This document shows, piece by piece, positions 1-11,306 of a stretch of 64,000 nucleotides of DNA. The position numbers were made by a program, and so were the translations under genes. How positions within the stretch are numbered: position 1 is the first letter of the stretch; every line of letters starts with the position of its first letter. Origin of the DNA: Rhea pennata (Eukaryota; Chordata; Aves; Rheiformes; Rheidae); NCBI RefSeq assembly GCF_028389875.1, contig NC_084664.1:135687466-135751465 (forward strand), in the 5' to 3' direction. The notes beneath the pieces are model-generated. The model was not told where the DNA came from. It worked only from the letters and a program-made list of their open reading frames with translations, and did no database searches.

Positions 1-3000
1 CCTCTAGCACTGATCTCCCTTGAATGTGGCTCTTGGCAGATAAAAAATAAAAAAAATATTGGCAGTACTTTAGAGAGAAACAGATTCGTAGTGCTTATGT
101 TTGTACATTTGTCCAATTTGTAAAGGTTATTTTAATTCATACTGAATCTAAGATTCAGGGTTAGGCCTGGTCTCTCATGGAAATCAAAGATGTGAGGCAA
201 GGGCTGAGGAATCACCTTCAGTATCCCTGTCTCCCTATCTGCAGTGGGAATGCAGCTGGCTATACCCCTTGTAGATGTTCAGATCGCCCTAGGTAGGGGG
301 ATCCCCCTCTCTCCAGTCTGAGATTAGGTTTCTAGGTAGGAGAGAGAGTACAAAACACGAAACCCTGTGGCTCACTTATGCTTGGCACTACAAAACTGTT
401 CAGGCTTCAAAGTGTTCTTGTACCTGCCAGTGATGAGCAGCAAGATACAGGTGAAGGATTTGTCTATGTTTCCTTATTCAGGATCCATCACCATTATTAT
501 TGGCTCAGTTTTGCTGAAAAATGGTAATATCGCCCATGCAGCTGGCTTTTATCCTTAAAAAAAGGCAGAGACCCAATTAAAGCCAATGGTTGCACTAACT
601 ACCTTCTTTCTAGACCATGTCAAGGCAAAACTTGAGTCCCTTTATGTACTGGGACATCCAAAATGATGAGTGGAAGCATCTCTGAGGTGATGGGCACAAG
701 AAGAGTGTTAAGTCATCTGTGTCGGGACATTTACTGCCTGTTCTTCAAGCCAGGAGAAAATCTAGTGCCACAGGGCAGGACTGCCCGGGCAGGGCATCTG
801 CCAGAGAGGCCAGCCCTGGGCATTTCAGGCATTGCAAATGCGTCCTCTCACAGCTGGAGCTGTGCTAGCTGACCAGGGCATTGCCCTCCTCCTCCCTGCT
901 CTTCAGGGAGCCTGCAAAAGGTTAGCTGAGCTGTTCACGTGGACGCTTAGCAGGGGCTGGGCTTGCAAAGAGCTACTGTTTACACTGATTAAGTTTGCTT
1001 TTGTCTGAAATGAAGTAGGAAGCTGAGCCTGTAGATAGGAGGAGGCATTAGCAGCCGGTGACAGCGTAAGTATGCGCTCTACAACACTGTAAGCACAGTC
1101 AGGAGGTCATGTAATTTCTCCTTGATTGAGTAAAAGGCCTGCTGCTGTTCTTGCTCTGTTCAGAACATTTTTGGTACATTTTTTTGTGTGTCAGTTATGA
1201 CGATATGTACCACAGCTGCACAGCTAACTTTTGGCGTGTTCTATCCATGTGTCTGTGAAACTATATTAAAAGGAAGAATTACAGAAGCCTCCACTGAGAC
1301 CCTATAAAACTTTCTTGTCTTACTCATTAGAAGGGAAGCCGAATGGCCTTCACCTGCAGCATGGTGGGGGCTGGCATACATGGGTTTCCAACTATAAAGT
1401 CATCTTATATGACTTGAGGCAAGTATGCCTTTATTTCTGTTTCCCAATCTGTAAATGGGGAGCAGTTTTTAGTCATTATATAGGGGTGGTTATGAAGTTT
1501 AACTACTCTAAGTAAAGCAGGCTAGGTCCTCTGAAGGCAAGTGTTAAACAACAGCTAAGATTTATTACTAGAAGAACATGATAGGTCCATTTGAACTTTG
1601 TTCAGGAGATCTGCAGTATTTATTGATTAGTAGCTTTTGGCGGGGGAAGAAATTGTGCTGATGACCTCAGGGAAGTAAACTACAAGAAGATGTGTGTGAA
1701 GGCATTTGTGCTGTTGCTTGAACGTTATTGTAAATCTTGATCCTTTAATAAAGCTATGCCCTTGAAGCTGACAACTAGTATGCCATGGAGCAATATATAG
1801 CATGGTTCCAGCCTTGTAAATCTTGCACAGTTTTTGCCATTGAGATAGACAACATGTAAAAATAAATCGGGCTGCTGAAATTTATTAAACACATTTATTT
1901 GAAGGAAAGCATTTTAAATTAGATTTCTTAGATGAAGCCAGTGGCTCTACCAACTTTTTATTCCTCATGATAAAACATATTTGTGAAATGAAATCTCAAC
2001 ACAGAAAACTTATAGAATTGTTCATAAAATTCTGTGGTTTGCTGGTGGCAATTGCTACTGAAAGGGCACACTTTAGATAGCCTGTGTACAACCATTCTGT
2101 TGGTTGCCTTTTTGACAGTAGTGATCCTCCTATAAGGATAGTGTGTCTCCTTGTCAGCTTGGAAGTGGTAGGTATTTGGAATTCTGTGGGAACTGTCAGA
2201 AATTTAAGGGGGTGTAGGAGGAAGGAGTAAGAGAAAGTTGTATAACTGCACAGTGACTGGAAGGTGCCATGTGCAAGGGGAAGACTATCCCTTGCTTTTG
2301 CCCAGTATATTTGTATCATTACCTACAGACAACATTTGCAGTCACAGACTAAATGGAGAAGAACATTCCAGAGGAAGTAACTTACTAAGAAATACGTACA
2401 AAAAAATTCAATAAATTTTTGAAGTGCAGGGAACCATAAGTCCAAATATTTATATATCAGTCTATTTGGCCCTTTGACTTACGACAGAACAGAATTTTTT
2501 TAGTTACTCTTAAAGTGAAATGATCCCACAAGTTCCACACTGGACTAGTTCTGTTCATCTTTCTAACTGATGAATTTTCATTTTCATTCAAGGACAGATC
2601 TTAATAAGGAAGCAGGGAGAATTTCCCAGGCACATGAAACATTGAATCTTTCTGTCTCCCAAATGGAAGACTTTCCAATTTCAAAAGGAACTAGTCAAGA
2701 CCTAAAGTTCACTAGGCATTTCCTTGTTAACATATTACCAATAAGCTATTTTAATCGGTGTACATGTTTCTATGCAAAAATGTGAATTCTAATTTCTTAC
2801 AGATTAACTGCATCTTTGAAAAATACTGTATTAAAACTGTACATATATATGAAAACGTATTAACTTTAGCTTTCTTACAAAAATTAGATAAAATTTGTTA
2901 ACTTACATGGTAAGAGAATACAGGTTAGTTAAAAGACCCTGTCAAACACTTCAACAGGTTTTCTTAATCATTATTTACTCACTTTTTTTTCCCCAAGATG

Positions 3001-3545
3001 GCTTTTACTTACCAATTTTGCTAATTATGACCCTCATCTTGCAAACACTGTAAATGAAACATGCGCACATTCCTATGGGGTTAATACTATTCTTGACACT
3101 AGATTTTTGTTTTGTTTTGTTTTGTTACAATTTGTTTGGTGCTGTAGAATCGGAAAAGCTGTTGCTTGTTATCTATCTCTAGCACTGCACTGTTACCATC
3201 AATATTTTGAGAAACTGGCCTGTTTGCAGAATGTAGTTGCAAACAACAAGAGGGCTGCTGTAAAAGTCAATGTGTCCATACACTGGACACAGAGTGAGCT
3301 CAAGCAAACAATGACCATTCCATCGGAGGTGGAGAAAATAACAATATTTTCTTGTTTCCTTATTTTTAAAACATTTTTGGACTACAAAATTGAAATTTAA
3401 TTAAAAAAAAGAAGAAACAAAACAGTGCTTAAGAAAAAACATTCTTAGATATAAGCAGGTTGCTGACATCTTATTAATTACAAAAAGCTAGACTTTAATA
3501 TTCATGGTTAACCACAGAACACCTTCCATTCTTTCACAGGACTCC
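1..3545. other. RNF125 3' flank / intergenic DNA
   Basis: No coding exon is recognisable here on either strand. The part next to 3545 should be the RNF125 3' UTR on the minus strand, but I could not pick a convincing polyadenylation signal, so its end is unknown. A MIR-like SINE relic lies at about 1411-1505 and a short (TTTTG)n run at about 3105-3126. Open frames such as 3107-3400 (+) and 1996-2319 (-) match no family I recognise and are probably chance. The next gene expected from human synteny, RNF138, is not visible. Confidence 0.6.
1411..1505 (+). repeat. Ancient MIR-like SINE relic
   Basis: The stretch follows the core and 3' part of the MIR consensus as I know it: a GACTTGAGGCAAGT block, then a pyrimidine-rich segment, TTTCCCAATCTGTAAATGGG, and a degenerate ATAGGG-TGGTTATGA-GTTTAA end. 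MIRs are old tRNA-derived SINEs shared across amniotes and are sparse in birds. The copy is diverged and lacks its tRNA head. The small open frame across it (1315-1515) is incidental. Confidence 0.6.
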
Positions 3546-3637
3546 TTACATGCTGTTTGGATAATTTACATTCATGTATCCTAAGAATGACCTGTCTAGA
3601 ACTTTTTCAACAAGAACTTCTTCAACAGCGTTTATGT
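3546..3637 (-). CDS. RNF125: RNF125 last coding exon: ubiquitin-interacting C-terminus
   Basis: After acceptor TTTCAAG the frame set by the upstream GTG-A end reads [20 protein letters not shown] then [10 protein letters not shown] and a TAA at 3548-3546. Human has [28 protein letters not shown], the region with the ubiquitin-interacting motif. Relative to human there is about one extra residue at the junction. The length and EE-L--VLDRS pattern are conserved, which argues for selection on this frame. The 3' UTR end was not determined. Confidence 0.85.
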
Positions 3638-6600
3638 CTTGAAAGAAAAAAGATATTTTATTGAGTATCAAGATACCAATTAATGTGTTTATAGATATAT
3701 TTTTGACTGCTTAGTCTAAAATCAACAAAATACTGGTTTCAGTGGGTTCTCATCCATGTTTGAACTTAGTATTTGTTGTAGTATTTATTAATTTTTGTCC
3801 AGCTTACTAATCCTTGGTGCTAACTGCAATGTAAACTAAGAGAAATTGTTATAAGACTTAAAATAGGTAAAGGAGAATGTCAAATGCAGACAAACCGATA
3901 GATGAACTGATTATGCAAAACCAAACAATTCTAATTCTATTTATTAAAGAGCCCAATTGTGGTGATGCATATTACATTGTTACATATATAAATAAATACT
4001 CAAGCTATACTTTATGAAGATAAATGTGTGAGTTGTCATTAAAATGTGATCATACATACATCTGTTTTGTTATGTGCATGAAAATAATGATTTATATCTT
4101 TATTTGGGATCTTGTCTGGGTAGGTATCAAACAAATATAGGAGATCATTAACTAATGCTCTTGAGAAACTCCCAACAGTATGCTAATACTTGTGATCCAT
4201 TTTGCAAGTTACAGTCCATTAAGGTAACAAATAGGTTCAGCACCTTTCAGGATTCAAGTAAAACTGTGTTGTCTTAAGTTCTCATAGAATAAAAATGGGT
4301 TGTTTAAAACAACTTTCATTTGAAGTATATGGCTTTTTCATTAGATAGTAACAGAATGGAGGATAGAATATGTTGGCTTCTCTGCGTATTAGACTGTGCT
4401 GTTTCCATAAACATCTGCTACACTTTGTGACTTCTTAGTGCACCTTAAGCATGATACTCTAGCTTCTTATTCAGTTCTTTTCATGATTCCTTGATTGTAA
4501 AAGACGTGGAGGAAAATACACATAAAGAAATCAAGCCAGTAGCTTGCAAATATCATTACTCACTATGTAGTCTTCATAATAGAATGTATGTCTTAGCTGA
4601 AGATGCCTTATAAATTTTCTGCTGCAATAGCTTGGATCTCTCTCAGGTGTTAAACGACAAATTGGACAAAACTATAAAAAGGGGAAGGAGGTATATATTG
4701 AGTTTTCATCTTTGTGTTCTTGCAGAAGAAAATACTGTGTATTTAAAAAATAGAAGTGTGAAGTAAGTGGAGCCATTATGGCCGAATGGCGTACTCTGAG
4801 CAACATGAATACTGCTAGGTACAATGTACTTTCAGTCCAGCTGTCAATTATGTTAATCTCAGCTGTGCAATTTGCGTTTATAGACATCCCAGAGATCGTT
4901 AATCTATGCACATCTCATGGTTAACTCATTCACTTCTACTGGCTAACAGAATAACGATGCAAAAGCTTTTCTTGAACTCCCAATCACTCTTTGGCTCATA
5001 GACTGCCTGAAGAAAACATACAGGATTTCTCTGGTCATCAATGACAAATTAATTCATCTGTGCACCTAAAACAAAAGTGCCCTAAAGCGCTTTATCAGAA
5101 GAAAGTGAATTATTTTCTGTCAATGGATTCTCTGTAGTATCAATAAGAGTTGCAATTGCTGTAACATGTATTTCTTCAAGCAATATCATGAAAACACTAT
5201 GTGTATACTAAAAAGATGTTTACTGTGAAATATACCATGTGTGAATATACTTGTGTATAATAAAATCAGCTTTACGACCTACTATGATAATGAACATGAT
5301 ACAAGACACCAAGTCCTCTGCCTTTCTTAGAACTAACAGCCTGATTCATTTATTTTAGCATTTATTCTAACGTTTGAAAGAAGAGGTTGAAACAGCTGGC
5401 CAGAATCTCTTTATAACCCAAATCCAAATCACAGAAATAGGATCAAACATACCAAAACTTAAAATATACCCTAAAATGATCTCAGAATTCTAAGGAAGGG
5501 TCAGTGTGTCACAGAAGACAATGAAGTATTTCTCGCAGCATCTTGCCACGGTTTGCTTTGGGTTAATGGTGTAGTGTCTCTACTTTATATACTAACTAAA
5601 GGTAGATTCAGTACATGTAGTTATGATAGCAATATGAGTTAAGGATCACTTTTTCAGTTCTGAGCTTATGATTATTTACATTATTTATGCGCAAACACAG
5701 TTCTGACTATTGGTTTTTGCATTAGATTTCAAAGAAATGTGCAGCAGAACAGAGTGTAAGGCTGTATATGCACGACTCTGGAGTTAATAAAGGAGTATTT
5801 TCTAAGTTTTAAGGCTTAATCTGCTCCGCAACTACACAGAGCAATTATTGATGCATCTATTCTAAGTGGAAAAAAATAACAGCGTATAGTCTGAAAGGTA
5901 TAATACGAATTATTGATAGTTATTTCAGTTGACAAAGTAAATGCAGAGTCCAATTTTAAAATACATAATTTGTCAAAATATAATTTGTTAAAGTATTAAC
6001 TATGATAAAGGTGAACACAACATACATTTACGAGCAATTGTTTTCTTTATTTTACTCAAAACTCTGACTACAAGCTAACTTACTAATTTGATCACAGCTA
6101 AAGTAATGGAAAGCTAAGCTGCAATCTAAGAGCAAATGGAGTGGGTTGCCCCCATCCCACCCACTGAACTAAATGGAAGTGTTGGTTGATCTGTATACAA
6201 GGCATTCAGTTGTAACCTCTCAAAGATCTCTCGTGTGGCACATTAGAACTTGAATATAAAGTGTCTAAGCAAATAATAATCAAGGAAGTAAACTATACTT
6301 GCTGAAATTTTGGTCTGCACATTATAGGTCTCAGTCCTACTAATTGATTTGCACAGTGAGACCTCTCAGCCTACCTGAGAGTTCAGAGTTAAGCTGATTA
6401 AGTTAAATTCACATAAAAAAAATATACCCTACAAAATACTCCTGCATGTGCAACACAAGCATTTCTCCAATTGTAACCCAAAACCCCAAACCCAAAAGAT
6501 CAGAATAGACAGAGAATGTTGCACATGAAGCTGTGTTAGGTCAGAGGAAAGAAATGGTACACATGCAAATAAAAAGCATGCAAGTCACTTACAATCTTGT

Positions 6601-9600
6601 AAGACTGATTGCCTTTGCCTACTGGAAAAGCAAATAATTGTTTAAGGGGCCAAACTTTTTTTTGAAGGATAAGTAACCTTTTTCTGTATCAATTGAAAGA
6701 CTTAACACCATTTTCTAGTGCTCCTACCACTGCTCACAATGATAGTACTAATATTTTATGTATTATGTACACAGTCACTTGTCTGAGACGGAAGGGCAGA
6801 GAGAATGAATATAGGTATGCTTTTCCTCCACTGCCAAAGCCAATTAAGCAATCAATATGTTTTCTGTTTGCCTATTGTTTTTTATCAGTAATGCCTACAA
6901 TTAAAGAGAATTAATCAATTTAACATGTGAATTTAATAAAATATATACTTGTGCACAATGCCACTGCTCTCCTTTCTGATCTGTGGTAGGTGAGACAATG
7001 GTCCATTAGATCATCCTCATCTACTTTGCACTCGCAAAAAGGACAAGAATATCTGTGAATAAGAGGTAATATATTGTTAATAACTGCAAATCATGTAACT
7101 GATACATTTTTAATACTACAAATAATAAAATAGTATTTAGATTTCTTTGGCCAGATGTCACTAGAACACTTTTTTTTACCACTGCGAAAACATAGCATGG
7201 GCTTATGGTATGTACCTGGGTATAATGTATGTATGCTACACTAGCAGAAGGTCAACCTTGCTAATGTGCACTGAACACTGCAACAAAACTGTGCATATGT
7301 CAGGATATTGATCCCACAAAGCGTTAACGTAACCATTACTGCACAATAGAGTGGATAAAATACTGAATGCTACAGCTAAAGACGTTTGATAAAAATCATC
7401 AGTTTAATTAATACACTGTGATACACTTGGAGACCAAACCAGTAACTCTCTGGAGCCCTCCCTGAGTATTGAAACTTTTTTGCAGCAGATTGCTACTTAG
7501 TTATCAGTACTTAGTATGGTCTTGTTACCTGGTGAAGGCAATGGTTTCACATTAGTACAATTTTCAATTATGGATGCATAAAAGGTCTAGTTTTTCTAAG
7601 CATCAGAAGAATAGCTAAGAAGTATATGAGTCTTCTTAGCGAACAATCTGAATTATATGTCGTTTAGGAACTCAAATAGCAAAGAATATAGGGTCTTTAA
7701 ATCATGTAAGTCATTGCATTAAAGACATTTTAATAACCATATCAAAAATTGTTCCTAATCTTCAATGGAAAAAAAAACTAAAATCCATTGAACTTCAAGA
7801 ACTCAGTTGTTTTAGAATTGTCTATTGATACCTAATCAATTGATCCAGCAGAGCCTACCCTAAAAGAGAATGAAAAGGGACAAGGAATTTTGACTTTTGA
7901 CATACATATAAACATTTGGGGTTAGTTTAGCTCAGTTAGTTAGAGCGTGGTGCTGCTAATGCCAAAGTCACAGGTTCATTCCCCGTACGGGCTACGCTGA
8001 GGGTTGGACGAGATGATCTCCAGAGGTCCCTTCCAACCTTACCATTATATGATAAGAAAAGCTGTCAATCTTCTTTAGGGAATGCCACCAATTTACCACT
8101 ATTTCCCTGCTAACATGAGTTACACTTGAAAATTATTTGTGAAGAACAAATTACTAGAAGATAGCCAATAACATTATTATTCACCTTATTCCATTCTGGA
8201 AATGACCAATATTTTCATAGAGTTTTATCTGAAAGCAAATATCTTTCTCCTCTCATCCCCTAAGAAAAATAGCAAAAAGCTGCTACTTGTATTTTTAACT
8301 TGTCAAAATACTGTTGTATCTACAAAATTGGCCTTATGGACCTAAAGTCTATCAAAAAAATGTAAGATGCAATCAAAATATATTAACTCGTTCTCATACA
8401 TAAAAAAAATTAGTTGCCATTTTAAACAGTAGTTGAATATAATGATTAGAAATATTAGAAGTAGATTCATGTTGTGTTCTATGAAATAGAAACATGTTCC
8501 AATAAAAAAAAAAAATCAGGGAAGATATTATAATTCTTTTTCCAGACTGACTTTACTACATTGAGATAATAAATTCTAAAGTATGTTCGCAATGTCATCA
8601 TCACTAAGGTCTACTTTGTTACTGCATCTCCAGGCTCCTGTAGAGGTCCATATGTTTTTATATATTGTTCAGAAGTTCTTAAATGAACTCTAATGTCACT
8701 CAGACATACCTAGGCAATGAGAAGAAGCAATTTATTATGTTTTATACCATGAAACATATAATTAATACATCACTCAAAGTTTTATAGCTCAAAGCCTTAC
8801 TTCAACATCATGGCTAAATCTAGAGAAAAGCTCATGAATACACGATTCCTTCTATTAACTGGCCCAATTCCTCCAGCATTATGTTATTGAGTCAGTATTG
8901 CTCTCATTTGCTTTAGGATAGTAACAGTCTTCTTACGAGAGCAAAATGAATTAGAGTGAAGAAATTAGTTTGTGGTGATTTTGTATGTTCCTTGGATTGA
9001 CCCTTCATATTCTGGAATGACATTTTGGAGTTAGTATGGAAACACTGCTAGCTTGGGTGGGGAGGGGGAACCCTCCCACTTAACATCTTGCTCCATCATC
9101 ATGGTGCAAATCCAGACCAACTCCAATAAAAACAAAAATTTGCCAACTCGAAGGCCAAATTCTGACCTCAGTGAGGCCAACAGCAAAATCTCCATTCATT
9201 ATGTGTAAGATTTGGGTTTTATATTGATGCTGCTACTAGCTATCCTATTTCCTTTAGTTCAGACCCTTTTTATAAAAAAATCTTATTAAGCACAATCATG
9301 ATGAGCTTTCTGTGAAAAGAAACTATACAAATTGACATGAAACCACCATGTTGAGGTATTAAAACCAGAAATAGTGCAAAGATATTTTTATTACTTACAG
9401 ATCATTTTATATTTTTAACCTTCAAACACTGTGAATGGCCCTGATGAATCTTGGCAAAGAAATGTAAAATAACCCTGCCCTATATGTCTTTTCTATCCCT
9501 CTATTAGCAATGATCCTCCTGACACCAGATGTAGCAGAATGAAAAGTGCTCATGCCTCAATCACTTAATTGCAAGTTCCACTGTCCAAGTGGAAACTGCA

Positions 9601-11306
9601 AATGAAATTAGGTTTATACTAACCCAGCAAACCTTGAATTGATGCGACTGAGGCACCACAGCATTTGCCAGGGGTAGTCTGCCAAATATTAGAAACAACT
9701 TGCAAAGATATCTTGATGCTGTAATGCATTAAACACACTCTCCTTTTCTATATGTTAAACATTCAACATATCTTAGTGGTCTCACTGGCAGTTTTACACA
9801 CAAAATACTGCCAGAACTTCTACAGCCATAGGAAAGATTATAAACCACTGCAAATATCCATCCTCAGGTCACTTGTTGCAGCCTGCTACTGAACATCAAA
9901 AAGCCATGCTCAAACTCAGTACTAAGTATTGAGAAGCCCAGCTAAGCCATATGTAGCTCAGTAGTTTTTAGTGTAACTGTTAAATTTGGGCATTTTTGCA
10001 AAACTCAATTTTAAAAATAATGAAGTAAAACTCAATATTTAAGTACTGCCAACATGTCACGCTTCATGCATTTCATTGTTAGCTTTAGGCAAAGCTTTCC
10101 CAGATATAAAATGCATGGCAAAAAGGCTAAATAACATATAACATTAACAACATATAAACATTCTTGCTACATTTCTCATGTTCGCTGTAATTCCCTAGAA
10201 CCCTGCAAATAGTAGTCTTTCTGATATTCACACCTTTACTTGGTGTTTTACATTTTTTCAGTATTTTCACACTGCTGCTGATAGACAAGAAAGTTTTAAG
10301 GGTATGTTGCAGTTAGCAAGACAAAGGAAATGGCAGAAGCCAGAGACAGATTTAGTCACTAAAAAGAAAACAAGAGACACAAAAATGTAAACTGTACAGT
10401 CTCCTTCCACTAAAAAACACAGATATAAATATATGAGGGGAGAGGAAGACTGAAGAGTGTTCAGTGTAACAGTGAGGAAATTCTGGGCCAATGGAAAGGG
10501 ATACAAAAGTGAATATTCACAATCACACAAGAAAATACTTGTTTTTATATACCTTTACAAATAAACATGTATGAATTAAATCTCAGTTAATTGTCTTTCC
10601 TATCCAGATGTGCCCTGCCCTCTGAAGGCCTTGGTACCTTTTGCTCTGCACCTTGTTTTGGCAAAGGTACTTGTGTTCCAGTTAGAGCAGCAGCATTTTG
10701 AAATCTGTTTGCATACGACTAAGTGAAGTTATAAAGGCCTTATGTAGACTTAAGAGAAAAGTGGGTTAGTTTACGTAATTTTACTAAATGAGGGGGAAAA
10801 AAAATCACACAATTTTACCTCTTTAGTCTGTATTTTAACAGGTCCAGTTGTGGCCAAGGTTTTTACAGTCAGGCAATTCCAGGGGAGGTGGAGAGGAGGA
10901 GGGAGTCAATTTGACCTCCTATAGGTTTAGACTTGAACTTAATATGTTCAACTGCACCAAAAGAATGTTTCAGTTCTTCTAGCTATGCAACTTGACAAGT
11001 TTAGCAAGAATTGCAAAATCTATTCTTCTATCCTCTTGCTTCTGAGTTTCTCTGTTTAGACATACCCTTAAAAGGGGATCTTAATACTGTCAGTTTTTGT
11101 GTACAGACAAGTCTCTAGAATTAGTTAGTAATTAACGTTCAAGGTTGCAAACCTGTGTTTCGCATTCTGAGCAATTTCGGTATATGCTCTTCATCTTCTT
11201 GGCAATATCAGTAGCTGGAATTCCTTCAGAAGACAGATAAACCTGGCAGTAAGGGCATGTTCCTGCATTATTCTTTAAAGTTGTAGAAATACAGGAGTGA
11301 CAGAAG
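3546..11306 (-). CDS. RNF125: RNF125 (RING-type E3 ubiquitin ligase), 5'-incomplete, five exons
   Basis: Five minus-strand exons join in frame: 11306-11153, 8709-8615, 7052-6965, 4671-4560 and 3637-3546. They align in order with human RNF125 from its FCRSC motif to the C-terminus. RNF125 is a membrane-associated E3 ligase that ubiquitinates RIG-I, MDA5 and MAVS and so dampens antiviral signalling (family knowledge). Visible parts are the second half of the RING, a C2HC finger, two C2H2-like fingers and a C-terminal segment matching the ubiquitin-interacting motif. The first coding exon (start, N-myristoylation glycine, first RING half) was not found. Oddities: the fourth ligand of the C2HC finger is Ser instead of Cys; the third exon ends one codon early or uses a GC donor; the fourth exon needs a donor 4 nt downstream of the obvious one to keep frame. 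There are no in-frame stops, so the gene may be working but diverging. Identity is sure; functionality is less so. Confidence 0.88.
3638..4559 (-). other. RNF125 last intron (0.9 kb)
   Basis: Short AT-rich intron. On the minus strand the only AG close upstream of the last exon is CTTTCAAG, which fixes the acceptor at 3638. Nothing else is recognisable. Confidence 0.7.
4560..4671 (-). CDS. RNF125: RNF125 exon: second C2H2-like finger
   Basis: The exon follows acceptor TTTTTATAG and starts [16 protein letters not shown], then [20 protein letters not shown], matching human [36 protein letters not shown]. Ligands CPIC and H-H are intact. The first good donor, GTGAGT just after the codon for the last Ile (4563), would throw the last exon out of frame and give an immediate stop. 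The next GT, at 4559 (GTAATG), adds GTG-A and restores frame, so I place the exon end at 4560. Both ends are possible in vivo. Confidence 0.85.
4672..6964 (-). other. RNF125 intron (2.3 kb)
   Basis: AT-rich intron between the two C2H2-like finger exons. I see no exon, RNA gene or recognisable repeat. Open frames at 4672-4911 (-) and 6693-6914 (+) are short and match nothing known to me. Confidence 0.65.
6965..7052 (-). CDS. RNF125: RNF125 exon: first C2H2-like finger
   Basis: The exon follows acceptor TTCACAG. The first base completes a Lys codon, then [20 protein letters not shown] and TYHRSERRA, aligned with human [30 protein letters not shown]. The zinc-binding pattern CPFC with DHC and H is intact. 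The donor is ambiguous. A GT donor at 6964 (GTGGCA, weak) ends the exon after Ala and drops the Val present in human. Extending through GTG to 6962 would need a GC donor (GCATTG). Both keep frame with the next exon. Confidence 0.88.
7053..8614 (-). other. RNF125 intron containing a tRNA-derived SINE
   Basis: AT-rich intron of 1.56 kb. Its only recognisable content is the plus-orientation tRNA/CR1 SINE at about 7917-8054, plus a short A run near 8500. No additional RNF125 exon is needed, because the flanking exons join directly in frame. Confidence 0.7.
7917..8054 (+). mobile_element. tRNA-Ile-derived SINE with CR1-like tail (TguSINE1-like)
   Basis: The 5' part reads like tRNA-Ile: an A box around TAGCTCAGTTAGTTAGAG, GAGCGTGGTGCT in the arm, a B box GGTTCATTCC and CCCCGTACGGGC. 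It continues directly into a CR1-type 3' end (GAGGGTTGGACGAGATGATC, CCAGAGGTCCCTTCCAACCT) that finishes with short ATTATATGATA repeats. A tRNA-Ile head joined to a CR1 tail is the structure of TguSINE1 in passerine birds, mobilised by CR1 reverse transcriptase. The altered anticodon arm and B box mean it is not a working tRNA gene. Confidence 0.82.
8615..8709 (-). CDS. RNF125: RNF125 exon: C2HC zinc finger core
   Basis: The exon follows acceptor TTGCCTAG and ends ACAAA before donor GTAGAC: 31 codons plus two bases. The peptide [20 protein letters not shown] then [11 protein letters not shown] aligns with human [26 protein letters not shown]. The histidine ligand (VHL) is kept, but the last ligand of the C2HC finger, Cys in human (RTC), is Ser here (RTS, codon TCT on the minus strand, about 8671-8673). 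Human work showed this finger to be needed for ligase activity. Sequence error and true substitution cannot be told apart from one read. Confidence 0.9.
8710..11152 (-). other. RNF125 intron (2.4 kb)
   Basis: AT-rich intron between the RING and C2HC exons. I see no further exon and no recognisable repeat. The open frame at 10267-10530 (-) is hydrophobic and cysteine-rich by chance and matches no RNF125 segment. Confidence 0.7.
11153..11306 (-). CDS. RNF125: RNF125 exon: second half of RING finger and start of C2HC finger
   Basis: The exon starts after an acceptor reading CTATAG (minus strand) and ends ACACAG before donor GTTTGC. The first base completes a codon left by exon 1 (phase 2), and 51 codons follow. 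The peptide begins [19 protein letters not shown] and continues with [17 protein letters not shown] and NCSECETQ. All RING ligands expected in this half (Cys, Cys, then CPYC) are present. NCSEC supplies the first two cysteines of the C2HC finger, which continues in the next exon. Confidence 0.93.

Noticed and set aside
3107-3400. 97-codon plus-strand frame near the RNF125 3' end
   Set aside because: It begins in a TTTTG repeat, has no recognisable domain and lies opposite the expected RNF125 3' UTR.
7917-7995. A functional tRNA gene
   Set aside because: The tRNA-like head is diverged, has an altered anticodon arm and runs straight into a CR1 tail, so it is a SINE.
9050-9085. G-rich run followed by CCCTCCCA as a quadruplex or hairpin element
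   Set aside because: The G tracts are short and irregular and nothing nearby gives a function.
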